From Allolobophora icterica (taxonomy: Eukaryota > Annelida > Clitellata > Crassiclitellata > Lumbricidae), in assembly GCA_963556255.1 (NCBI GenBank), contig OY744609.1, positions 16,284,386 to 16,348,385 of the forward strand: a stretch of 64,000 nucleotides of DNA, read 5' to 3'. The notes beneath the pieces are model-generated. The model was not told where the DNA came from. It did no database searches and saw only the letters and a program-made list of their open reading frames with translations. Both the position numbers and the translations under genes were made by a program. Below are positions 1-33,099 of the stretch, in pieces. How positions within the stretch are numbered: position 1 is the first letter of the stretch; the number at the start of each line of letters is the position of its first letter.

Positions 1-1080
1 CTTCTTCTTTCCATTGTATAGTTCGTAGCTTAAATGAGATCTTTCTGCTTTAATCTAATGTCGAATCTGATCAGAACTTACAGCTTTTAAACTGAATTAG
101 TCGTGGACTTTGTTAATGACTATGGAGAAGTTCTTCATACACAAGCAGTATAATTTGGTGCATCAGCTGGAAGTATATTGCAAGTGTTGTGAAACACTGG
201 CCCCATGTCCAGGACCTTAGGTTTCATTTGTCCATTATCACGTCAAGGGCTGAAAAGTAGGAAATGGGCACCTTCCCTACATTGAATTGGGACACGGGAG
301 CACCACTAGAAATGGTTTTTGTAATCAGTGGCCCGCTAGCCAACAATTCAACTGTTGTATTTTGCAGACTGTTTCAAAACATTTTTATGTCGCTAAAATT
401 CATGACTTGAATGAGCACAATCACTATTGTCTGATTGCAGTAGCAAGTGACATGTGTCGGGCTGTGGGCCAACTGCTTTATTATCTGAAAACAGTGTTGA
501 AAAGTCTAGGGTGTTAAATATTAGCTTGTTTGCATGGTTAGCTCATTCCTGTAATTGGTTTGTTGATTCATAGCTTTTCCTTTTGTGTTGCTAGTTGCAT
601 TTTCTTTCTTAATTAATTGCTTTTGCTTTGCAAGCCATTCATGGCTTTGTTCATAGTATGTTAATTTATTTGTTGTATTATTTTTATTATATCACCATTT
701 TCTAGCAATAACAAGGCATCGTTTGACTGCGCTAAGCTACTATACGTGAAACTCAGTGGTTTGTTTCAGTGGAAGCTACCATCTATATACTCCATCATAT
801 AGGTGCTGCACCATTCTGCCAGTAGTGTAATTCAACAAGGGCTTTTACTTAAAACATCTCATTTACTGGTGAATGTTCATCTCTGGCCTTTGCGTAACTC
901 TGTTTTGGTCACTGGCAAACGTGCAGCTATGGCCTCCACACTAACCTGCCTCAGTTACGGTCAAATATTCACAGCTGTGTGTTGGAGATTCAGGTTTATG
1001 GAATTAGCACTTCAATGATTTGTTGATGAAAAATTAAATTATAGACTTTTTGAAATCGGTAGAGCATGTTTATGTTACAG
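1..1080. other. Upstream flank / intron of LITAF-like gene
   Basis: No exon recognised. The sequence ends in a good splice acceptor (TTATGTTACAG, ending at 1080) directly before the LITAF-like exon, so at least the right part is intron. I looked here for the preceding exon, which should carry the first CxxC of the LITAF domain, and did not find it. Confidence 0.4.
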
Positions 1081-1189
1081 ATGCTGGCTTGGGTGTTGTT
1101 TGATTCCATTCTGTGTCGATGGCTGCAAGGACGTCAGACATACCTGCCCCAACTGCAACACTTCTGTTGGAGTCTACAGGCGTATATAG
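1081..1189 (+). CDS. LITAF: LITAF-domain protein, terminal coding exon (partial gene)
   Basis: Last coding exon of a LITAF-like (LPS-induced TNF factor / SIMPLE) gene. After an acceptor at 1079-1080 the frame starts at 1082 with one base carried over, and reads [20 protein letters not shown], then [15 protein letters not shown] and a TAG stop at 1187-1189. This is the C-terminal half of the LITAF domain: the end of the membrane-inserting hydrophobic segment followed by the second zinc-binding CxxC (CPNC), with the usual short (Y-K/R-R-hydrophobic) C-terminus. Family proteins are small, zinc-binding, monotopic proteins on the cytosolic face of late endosomes and lysosomes. The first CxxC and the proline-rich N-terminus must lie on upstream exons outside the window or unrecognised in it. 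Invertebrates usually have several paralogues, so orthology to LITAF itself is not established. Confidence 0.85.
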
Positions 1190-2372
1190 ACACAACTGAC
1201 GTGGAACTTGATGGAACTCCAGTGGAAGAGGGGTCACTACGATTTCTTGTGACTTCTTTCTTTAGCTGCTGTATAAATGTGATTATTTTACTGTGCATGA
1301 TGCCTTATGTCCATCTTAACAACAGTTTTTAAACATATTTTTTGATTTTAACTAGAAGCACTTCTGTGAAGCCTTGTCCTGTTCGTGGTGAACGAGCTTT
1401 TTTGTTGGGCTATTGGACCTACTTTTTGAAACTGTCTTCTTGTGTCTGCTCAGTCGCTTGTGTCATTTCGTTCTCAACTTAAAACTAGCATCTGTCAAAT
1501 TGCTTATTCAATATTCACCATAAACTGCTTCTGTCTTGCAGACTGATCTTCTGGATATTGACCTGATTACGGCTTGGTTTTGGTGTGCCATCGGTTGATG
1601 CCTTGTGCATTAGGCCTAGACACCGCCGCAATAGAAGTTACTAATTACAATTACATATCATCATGAAATGCTTATGCCTTTGCTGTGTACTTACTAATTT
1701 CCTACTTTCTTATTCTTTAGTAGTTGGGACAAGTTTTTACTTATTGTTTTTTAAAGAATAGATTTCATTTGCTTTTAGAAGATCAATGTAATCTGCTTGG
1801 CACAAATGCTAGTAAAACAAATACTAGTAGAAATTATCTAAAGAAAGCTCTTTACAGGTATGTGTGCCAATACCAGATACTATGATCTGAATGCTCAGAA
1901 AGTGTTGCGTAAATCAATCTGGTTACTCTATACTTTTGGTGTTAGGCGGTTGGAAGCAACGACTGTTTAGCCAGACCCACAGGATGTGTGCCACCTGAGG
2001 ATTCTGGCCTCACAGTTTTATAGGCACTATATAAACGTTTTTAATGTTTTGTCAGTGTAATAACGATTGGCTTATGAATGGGTCATTGGTATTGTTTATT
2101 TAGTTTTAAATTGTTTGAAGTTAGTGATCTGACATTAATATACTACAAGAGAATATTCTGAACTCCATGGATCTGACGAGTAATACTTTGATACTTGACA
2201 ACAACTTGAGTAGTTATTGATCTGAATTTTTTCAAATCAAATTTTTTTCAAATAAGATTTTCTGTGGTCAGGCACATAGTCATGGTGCACAGCTTACATT
2301 CATTTTGAACAAAACCAAGACACACATCTTCATCTTGGGTTTACTGCCTCGTCAGAAAAGCTGAGGAACTTT
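1190..2372. other. 3' flank of LITAF-like exon with a SINE tail
   Basis: Probable 3' UTR and intergenic sequence. The only recognised element is a SINE 3' portion near 1586-1660. I see no canonical AATAAA soon after the stop. Confidence 0.4.
1586..1660 (+). repeat. SINE 3' region, type 3
   Basis: Shares GCCATCGGTTGATGC..TTGTGCATTA and ATAGAAGTTACTAA with partial copies near 30353-30428 and 40677-40735. This copy carries a TAGGCCTA octamer at 1611-1618 that the other two lack. Confidence 0.6.
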
Positions 2373-2380
2373 GCTTAAAT

Positions 2381-3224
2381 CAGTCTTGTTGTTCTCGAGA
2401 CCAAGGTCTTGGTCTCGAGTGCACTCGAGTTCGTTTTTAAAAGTCTTGGTCTTGGTCTTGGTCTTGAGGTTCAAGGTCTTGGTCTTGGTCTTGAGGTTCA
2501 AGATCTTGGTCTTGGTCTTGGTCTCGCAAGACCAAGACCAAGACCGGCTGTTAATATGAACAGTCATTTAACAGAACTCAAGAATTCTGTATCAAGCCTG
2601 CTTGCATCATACGACCAATATCTATGGATGGATACAAGTCATGTTGGTCAGGAAAACCCATTGGCAGCAGCAACAGTTATTCTGTATCAGACGGTATGAT
2701 AAACCATGGGAAGATTTCAAAAGGACTCACTATCTGTACATTTACATCCATTGTTTGAAAAGCTACTCTGTGTGTGTGTCAGCGACTTCAGCACCAGTAG
2801 AACGTATTTTTTCACATGGCGGAATTTTTATGAGACCCACCAGGCACGTCTTGGTCAGAAAATTCTGAGCGAATTGGTTTTTATAAAATACAAAAGGCAT
2901 TTGGTATAAGAGTTAGCATGAAGGACTTTTGAATACAAATTCGGATTTCTCTGCAGTTTGCATTTAAAGTTAATTTGCTTGAATAAAATAAAAGACTCAT
3001 GTTTTCATTAAAATAGCGAATATTCCGACTTCACAATTTTTAGAAGTCTTGACCTGATTTCGATTTTTTGGGTCTTGGTCTTGGTCTTGAGGTTCAAGGT
3101 CTTGGTCTTGGCCTCGAGGTTCAAAGTCTTGATCTTGGTCTTGGTCTCGAGGTTCAAGGTCTTGGTCTTGGTCTCGAGGTTCAAGGTCTTGGTCTTGAGG
3201 TTTAAGGTCTTGACAACAAGACTG
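2381..3224 (+). mobile_element. hAT transposon, 844 bp, degenerate transposase
   Basis: Flanked by a perfect 8-bp duplication GCTTAAAT (2373-2380 and 3225-3232). The termini CAGTCTTGTTG and CAACAAGACTG are inverted repeats. Subterminal arrays of GGTCTTGGTCTTGAGGTTCAA-type units occupy about 2400-2545 and 3065-3215. The middle encodes a decayed hAT C-terminal dimerisation region. Confidence 0.93.
2765..2908 (+). pseudogene. hAT transposase C-terminal (dimerisation) domain remnant
   Basis: One frame gives ATSAPVERIFSHGGIFMRPT and a second frame continues ARLGQKILSELVFIKYKR. Together they match the hAT dimerisation motif (SaP.ER.FS..G.i...R..L......e.l.fl). A frameshift near 2835 separates the halves and no long upstream frame survives, so this is a non-functional relic inside the 2381-3224 element. 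Confidence 0.88.
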
Positions 3225-3232
3225 GCTTAAAT

Positions 3233-4139
3233 AAAATTAACATAACCTATGATGATGTCAAAATATACAGCAACAGACCAAGCTTAGTCGACATACATAT
3301 AACAAGTTTTAAAGGCTTGTAAATTGGCTAAAGGAAAACTGTAAGCACGAAATTCCAGAAAAGTACCGCTATTGCGGGTTGCCAACCAAAAGTGCACACT
3401 TTTTGGTTGTTAGCCAAAATCCTACTACTGGAACATATGCCGGGACAGCTGTGTCTAGAAACGTTTTCACCAATTATAGCGCTGGAACTGGTTTGGTTGG
3501 CCTGCAAAAGAGGAGTTGTACATGACTTTGTTACATTCTTCCATAAGGAGTATTTTTTGGTTTTAACACTTTAATGACAATTGTACTAAAATCGATTTGG
3601 GAAACCAATGCAGCTCGTCATTATAGTGTTAAAAGAGAAGTATTGGATCTGACCTTTTGTACAGGTCTATATAATCATGTTTACATGAACTGATTTAAAA
3701 ATTCATCAGCAAAATATACATGTGTGCATATTTCTGAAGTCTTGCTTGGTTTTGTAGAAAATGTGTTGGTGTCGGATTTTGCCTGCAAACAGATGGAATA
3801 AGGAGCAACCCACAACTGGCCTAGCATAACCTAAAATGATATAGGGTTGAAAAGCAAATGTAATGTAAAATACCTAATTATTATCGGTTAAGAAATGCTG
3901 CTTCACAGGACCAAGTTGCTAGCATGGAACTTTAATCAACTCCACGAAAGCCTGGTTAAAGCATTGTCCCTCTCTCTATCAGGATCAAAGCCCAACAATA
4001 ATAACAATGACAATTGATATTCTGAAGGGGGAGCTGTACATGATTTCATAAAATCAATGACAGTCATACGATAAGCCTACTTTGCAAAGATAGGCCTTCA
4101 GGTGTGATTTGAATGCTTCTAGACATGGCACAGTCTTCA
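3233..4139. other. Intergenic, no gene seen
   Basis: Low-complexity AT-rich sequence. A GGGTTGCCAACCAAAAG stretch near 3376 resembles the end of the hAT element at 4148, but no second end or duplication was found. Confidence 0.3.
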
Positions 4140-4147
4140 CATGGTCA

Positions 4148-5137
4148 TAGGGTTGCCAACTTTTGATTATGAAATTTCTGGACAAGGCGCGAGACCCTTT
4201 GATATCCAACCACCCCACGATTTGTGGCGATTATGGTCCGGCAAAATACAAGAGAATAAAGAACAATCAGCAGTCAGAATGTGTGACCGACCGCCATTTT
4301 GAAAATGAGCTTTTACACGTCGATACACCGGAAATCATCACATCAAATATTTTTAAACGTTGCAACATTGAGGAATACACACCGATACACCGGAATCCAT
4401 CACATCAAATATTTTTTAAACGCAGTGTTTAATCTAGTCCCCTCTTCTGGGAGGGGAAACAAGGTTTCTGGGGGGACCAAAGAATTTACACAAGATTATT
4501 TTCATCCATCTTGAAAAAGTTTCAGACTTTTCCTAATTTCATCTTCAAAAAAAGTTCATGAGCTTTTTTTAGTCCTTTGTCCGATTTGTAACTTTTTCTA
4601 CAGCAATTACTCTCTCAAAAACGGTTGATGACCTTTTTTTAGGAATTCATCTCTCTGGGGGGAACATGTATCCACATGTATCCTGGGGGGATTTTCCTTC
4701 CCTAAAGGTCTCTACATTGTAATATTGCTGGCCTTTGGGGGGGGAAACATAAATCCGGGGGGACATTTCCCCCCAAAGACGTCTAGATTAAACACTGTTT
4801 AAAACGTTACAACATCAGGATTTCATTGGAATTAACAAATTTTAACGTTTATTTCAGTTTAAATCTATAATTAATTCAAGATTGCACTTTCAAAATGGCG
4901 TCACCCCAAAAACAAGTCAACAGTTAGCAATGCGAATCGACGTATTGTGTAATTATTTATGTGTGGTCACCATTATTTGGAGCATTAATTGCACTGGTGA
5001 GCAAAATTCTGCAAATTTATTCGTGCTCTTATTTTTTTCTGGACACTGCATTGTCCAGAACGACCCTCCTCTGGTTTCTGTACACTGACTGCAATTTCTG
5101 GACGATCCAGAAAAAATCTGGACGGTTGGCAACCCTA
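4148..5137. mobile_element. hAT-like element, 990 bp, with a nested MITE
   Basis: Inverted ends TAGGGTTGCCAAC and GTTGGCAACCCTA, with a perfect 8-bp duplication CATGGTCA at 4140-4147 and 5138-5145. It is interrupted by the MITE at 4423-4797. No transposase frame was recognised. Confidence 0.85.
4423..4797. mobile_element. Palindromic G-rich MITE, 9-bp TSD family, copy 1
   Basis: Ends CAGTGTTTAATCTAG and CTAGATTAAACACTG. Flanks TTTTAAACG (4414-4422) and TTTAAAACG (4798-4806) are a 9-bp duplication with one mismatch. The interior alternates G runs with GTTGATGACCTTTTTT-like segments. It is nested in the hAT element at 4148-5137. Confidence 0.88.
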
Positions 5138-5145
5138 CATGGTCA

Positions 5146-7174
5146 AAAAGAATTTTCCACTTAGTGGGTCCAGCGACCGAGAAGGAACAGTCCAATTTAC
5201 CAATCCAGTGGCAATCAAATCCTGCTTGTCTATGAGTTCAGTGACCTCATTAGACCTCTTATATGACTCCCTGATGGCACTTGCCACAATCGAGCACATG
5301 CAAAATAAGTACTAAAAAGTTCTTTAGAATTCATCAACAGTCCCCTGCTTCTACCGAATGAACAATGCCGGTGTTCTGACTAACATGCATCAATAATGAT
5401 AATAACCTGACATTTGCAACGTGCCTAAACAAAATAAAATCTTGCCCGAAGGCGCGTAACAGAAAGTACAATTAGTACACTAGTTGTGCTGGTCTCTATG
5501 ATGTTAAACGTCAATTTTAAGCTGAACATTTGTCTCTTAGCGAAAATTTCTATCATTAGGTTGAACAAAAGACATTACTGCACTCGGCACACAACATTTA
5601 CATTCCTATATATATAACTGCCACTATCTGCCTTATGTCTATTTTCAATTTATTCAGTGTCCCCACAATAATTCACCTGCATCGTAATCTCCAAACTTAT
5701 AAAGCGCCACTCGAAGGCCAAGCGCAGGACACCGGCCTATTCACGAGCGCTACGTCAGATCAGAGGGGGTTTCTAGAGAGTAGTCCAAAAGAGGTCCGAG
5801 TCTGGTTTCCAGAAGGCTAAACCAAATCAGAGGGGGTTTCCAGAGAGTAGTCCAAAAGAGGTCCAAGTCCAATTTCCAGGGTACCAGATCAGGAGAGGCA
5901 GAGCAGCTGTCAAGGCGGGTGTCGTTTACGGCGAGAATAATTGGAAGGCGGAGGATCAGATGAGTCAGGGTAGGAGTACTTGAAAAGGTGAGACTTCAGT
6001 TTTGAGTGGAAAGCCCGGGGGTGATAGATAGAGGAACATGAGGAGGATGAAGGACGGGTTGCAATGATGATGGAGGCACTGAGAAACTGCGGAATTCAGG
6101 GGGGAGATCATTCCAGAGGCGTGGTGCTGTGATGGATATGGCTCGGTTGTAGAACTTGAGGTGAGTAGTGACTGGGGGTCAAGAAAGACTGAGATAGGAC
6201 GATGATCGGGAGTAGCGGGTTGTTTGGATGGTGAAGAGATCATCATCATATTCGTTTTTATTATTGATCATGTACTGGTTGACAAACCGCAACCGTGGAC
6301 AAGTTACACTGATTGATAGTTAGCATAAAGGAAAGAATAATAACAGATTCGAGAAATAACCTATAAAAATTGCTGTTAAATTTTGAATCGTTCAGTAGAT
6401 GTCATTATATAGAATACGAGGTATATAGGTATATATACGAAGGTACTAATTGGGCTGCATCTGACACCATTCAATGGCAATCACACGGATCACATAGAAT
6501 AGCACTCATTCTATGGCCAGCTTTGTTGCCAGCTTGTTCCCGCGACTTCCCTTTTCTGAGCGCTGCAGAAATCTCGACATTTACAAATCACAAAACCCAT
6601 TCAATGAAAACCGAAAGCGAGAGAATTCCGAGAATTCTAGGCAAATCAGAGAAATTTTTAGTCCGATTCGAGTAAGAATTCAAACTGTTCGAATATACGA
6701 TAACTTCACAAAAATCACATACGCCTTAAAAAACAAAAAGAACAGCATTTTAAGCACATAAAGTGTTAAATATATACCTTTACTTAGCCAGTAATAACAA
6801 TAAAAGGCCCACGAAGGAAAATTCGTGCAATCATGTACTAGATATTAAAATCGAGATTCCACACTTGATGACGTAATACATTGGTATTTAAAGGCAGCGG
6901 ATGGGTGGTTTATTTATCTTTCTTGGTTGCTAATTAATGCTGTTTGGTCGTTGTCAGAAGGCAGGAAAATTCAGATATAGCCCGCTATGTGTTGGTAAAA
7001 TGCTAACGTTCATTAACGAAAAGCTGTGTTTGTTTTATCAGTGAATATCTTGTTTAATAAAAGCTCGGATTACTTTCGTCACTGATACAGGTGTACCGAG
7101 AAAAGCGGGCATTCATTTATTCTCTGCTGTAATCACGATATTCAAAGAACCGGAGGTGCAAAAGGTTCGTGCAG
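5146..7174. other. Upstream flank of ABCB6-like gene; candidate leader exon at its end
   Basis: No coding sequence recognised. A ~66-bp tandem duplication lies at 5759-5890. A strong donor GCAG|GTAAGT sits at 7174/7175 and could end a non-coding first exon of the ABCB6-like gene, which does have a splice acceptor just before its first coding exon. The start of transcription cannot be placed. Confidence 0.35.
5759..5890. repeat. Two-copy tandem repeat, ~66 bp unit
   Basis: TCAGAGGGGGTTTC(T/C)AGAGAGTAGTCCAAAAGAGGTCC occurs at about 5759 and again at about 5825. The following sequence to 6250 looks like the 3' part of a degenerate retroposon, but no domain was identified. Confidence 0.6.
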
Positions 7175-7520
7175 GTAAGTATGCATTAATTCTCTTAAAC
7201 TGCTAATCCTTTTACGCCATCGGTATTATATAGGTTCTTTGAGTATCGTAATTACAAACACATTGTAGCAGTGTGCTGTAACGTGTCACATGATTATGAA
7301 TGTGTGTTAGCTACAATAATAAGCACGCTTTTTGTCTACGTAAGCTAATCAGAGCACTGTTGTTAAGGGTTGACGCTGCCGGGTAACTAAACAAATTACA
7401 TTACGGTTACTTAGGATTGTTATATGTTGCCGTTTATCCTTAGTAGATAGCGACAGTGAGATTTAATTCATTGTCTGTCTGTGCTTACTGTTCAGACCGA
7501 GAAACTGACTGTTACATAAG

Positions 7521-7608
7521 CAGTGCTGGATTTAGGGATAAGCTTAAAAAGCTACAGCTTAGGGCCCCACAATTCTTTTTTTGTGGACTTTTAAAATTTT
7601 TATGTATA

Positions 7609-7656
<48 letters not shown>

Positions 7657-7884
7657 ATATATATACACACAATATATATGTATATATATATACACACACA
7701 TATATATATATATATAATATTATGTAGAACCTGGGACTAACATTTGCAGTGTTAGTACCAGGTAGAACTTTTGTTATTAAATAATTTAAAAAGCATACAT
7801 GTTCTCCAGTTTTGTTAGACCTTCTGGTGTAATTTTTTTTATATAGGCCTAGCTTAGGGCCTCACCAATCTAAATCCAGCACCA
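7521..7884. mobile_element. hAT-like MITE, CAGTGCTGGATTTAG family, copy 1
   Basis: Ends CAGTGCTGGATTTAG and CTAAATCCAGCAC; flanks TACATAAG (7513-7520) and AACATAAG (7885-7892) are an 8-bp duplication with one mismatch. It contains a (TA)n tract at 7611-7716 and a TAGGCCTA at 7844-7851. Related copies lie at 41881-42510 (inverted) and from 52932. It ends about 45 bp upstream of the acceptor of the first ABCB6 coding exon. Confidence 0.85.
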
Positions 7885-7938
7885 AACATAAGAGTTTTGT
7901 TAGACTTTGAACTGGATAGTTGTTTTTATTCTTTACAG

Positions 7939-30700
<22,762 letters not shown>

Positions 30701-30823
30701 TGGTAACTGCAGTCAGCCAGTCACCGTAGCAATGATTATTTCCTTGATACTGACTGGTCTAGCGACTATAGAAAATTTTTTTAGGAATTCAAACGATCAT
30801 AGGCAACATTTTTACATGTGTTT

Positions 30824-31364
30824 GTTTTGTTAGTAATCTTCGTTTATGTTTTGTTAGTAATCTTCATTTATGTTTTGTTAGTAATCTTCATTTATGTCTT
30901 GTTAGCATAGGCGCCGACTTTTGCTTTTGTCTCTGGGTGCCTGGGTCCTACCCCGCTCTTCACCTTTCCCACTCTCCTAAAGTAGGTGAGTTTTAGCGGA
31001 TTTTAGGAGAAAGAACATTTTTTCTTGTCAACGGTTACGAGGTTAGAAAAAGTATTGGAAATCGGTGAAGACGTTCCAGTGTTATTATTTATTTAAAAAA
31101 TTATAAATAAATAAATAATTTATCAATGTACGATCTGTGACTGTAAGATCATGCAATGTGGGATATTTGTGTTGCAGTTGTACTTCTCAACTTGTCAGAT
31201 TACATAGTTGTAAAAATTTGAATTTAAGGTCCGAATTCTTCTGGGTTCCAGGCACCCACTGAACTTTCTCTCTAGGTGCATTGGCACCCAAGGCTCGCAA
31301 GAAGTCGGCACCTATGCTTGTTAGTAATCTTCATTTATGTTTTGTTAGTAATCTTCATTTATTC
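30824..31364. repeat. 24-bp minisatellite split by a MITE
   Basis: Units of GTTTTGTTAGTAATCTTCATTTAT occur three times before 30898 and resume after 31316. The MITE at 30906-31316 sits inside one unit, duplicating CTTGTTAG. Confidence 0.93.
30906..31316. mobile_element. hAT-like MITE, CATAGGCGCCGAC family, copy 1
   Basis: Ends CATAGGCGCCGACTT and AAGTCGGCACCTATG; perfect 8-bp duplication CTTGTTAG (30898-30905, 31317-31324). Same family as 41414-41859 in opposite orientation. It contains AATAAATAAATAA near 31108, which could act as a poly(A) signal for the ABCB6-like transcript. Confidence 0.94.
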
Positions 31365-31372
31365 TTTGTTAT

Positions 31373-33084
31373 GTGTTATTACTAATCTTCGTTTTTATTC
31401 TAGTGCTCTCGCTGTTTTGTATCTAATGACAAACATCAATTGATGATGCTAAGCAACTGTATGTGAAGGATTTACTCTACGTCCTTCTAATGTATATAAC
31501 GTAATGTAAAAACATTTATATAGAGCCCTTCAAGCACCACCCAAAAGCACTGCTTGCACGGCTATGTAACTGAACAAGCGTGAGTTCAGATATAAACAGG
31601 AAATCATGTGGAACTGAATCAACTGAAACAGGAAGAGCTGATAATGATGTGCAGAAGCAAGGAACCTGTACATCGATCTTCTCTGGTAGCAGAGCAAAGT
31701 AACTGGCAACGAGGCCGACTCGGAAACCGGGACACGAAGCTCTTTGATGTATGCGGCCGCGGCAGCAGCGACCATCGCGGGTCAACCAGGAAGGGGATCT
31801 TGCAGTGAATCCTTTCCTTTAAAGGATGCCAGAGAAGCATTTTATAATTGTTTCTGGAACAAGTTGCGTCATTTGGAATGACAGGAGGTGGCAACGATCG
31901 GTGACGCTACTGCCGCCAAACAGTCTCTCACTGGTGGAAGATGACACACGTCCGGCTATTCTTTGATGCGCCAGGTGTACGTAGAACAGGAATATATCGG
32001 TAGAATAAAGCGGCCACCAGAGAGGTCACGCCAAAGACCCAGTCGTCAGTCGTCCTCCACTGAGACGAAAATACCCGGCTGTAGACGTCGGACACGGTCC
32101 GTATATATCCCAGACTCTACTGCATATTAGGAAGGATCACTCAGAACAAAGTTAGAATAATTCCGTTACGCAAACTTAACAACCGCAAACTTCAGCATTG
32201 TAGAAAAACTTTTCAGCTTCTGCACTTAGTTAACCGAATGACATTGGCTATGCGCATGTAAGAACAGGAATGCATATATCTTGCATATATCTCGACATAA
32301 TTATGAGCTTAATTATTATACAGTGATTATCGTTGGCTCGGACCTACAATCCGAATCACAAGGTGATGGCTTTGAGCCATGATCGGCCATCATGCAGATT
32401 TCTCAGGTAGTGAAAGACCGTGATAGCAGTTAACTTTTATGTGTAGGCAACCAATCGACGATCCTGTCACATTCTGTGGCAGGTAAAGACTTTTTGTAAT
32501 ACTTTTGTATGTAATAGCTTAACGTATTTGTGCAGGATTTAACTCAAACACCGACAAAAGGATTTTTCTTATCTTCAATCTCGGTAGGATCACAGTCGTG
32601 TCTTTCATGTTGTATTCGTTTACTTTTGTAGGCGTTTGAATAAAACTTAGTACTTGTTAACTTTGCATGCTGTCCTTTGGTCTTCCTTCTATCAAAAACG
32701 CATTATTCTACCTGTCTGGAAGCTGATCTTTGCCGAGTTTTCGTATTGCATGGCTTATTCTGCACTGGCGCTAGGACGAAATGGCCGGGGGCTAGGCGGG
32801 GCATTTCAGAGTGCTAAGCGTACTATGGACCCGAAATTGGCTGCAATCAGAGGCGTCTACACCATAGAAACTTTAGGGGGGATAGACGCCCCTGGGTGCA
32901 ATTCAAAGCTGTAAATAGTTGAGCAGTTTGACTGCGGTTAATTCGGTCATAAAGAACTCAGAACATAATGTCAACACTCACTTTGTATGGGCGTGGATGG
33001 CCGCAACTTGGGTCTTATCTTTCACTATCTGCACATTGTTTGCTTGTGCGGTTATTGTCGCTAACGAACTTTAACAACACTGAA
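31373..33084. other. Intergenic, no gene seen
   Basis: Contains a CATTTATATAGAGCCCTTCAAG stretch at about 31513, resembling the inverted 3' end of the local LINE/SINE tails, and a possible 47-bp mini-insertion at 32848-32894. No open frame with recognisable motifs. AATAAA occurs at about 32638. Confidence 0.4.
32848..32894. mobile_element. Possible 47-bp hAT-like mini-insertion
   Basis: CAGAGGCGTCTAC ... TAGACGCCCCTG are near-perfect inverted ends, flanked by GCTGCAAT and GGTGCAAT (8 bp, one mismatch). Very short; may be an internal deletion derivative. Confidence 0.5.
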
Positions 33085-33099
33085 TTAGACTGTATCTGA

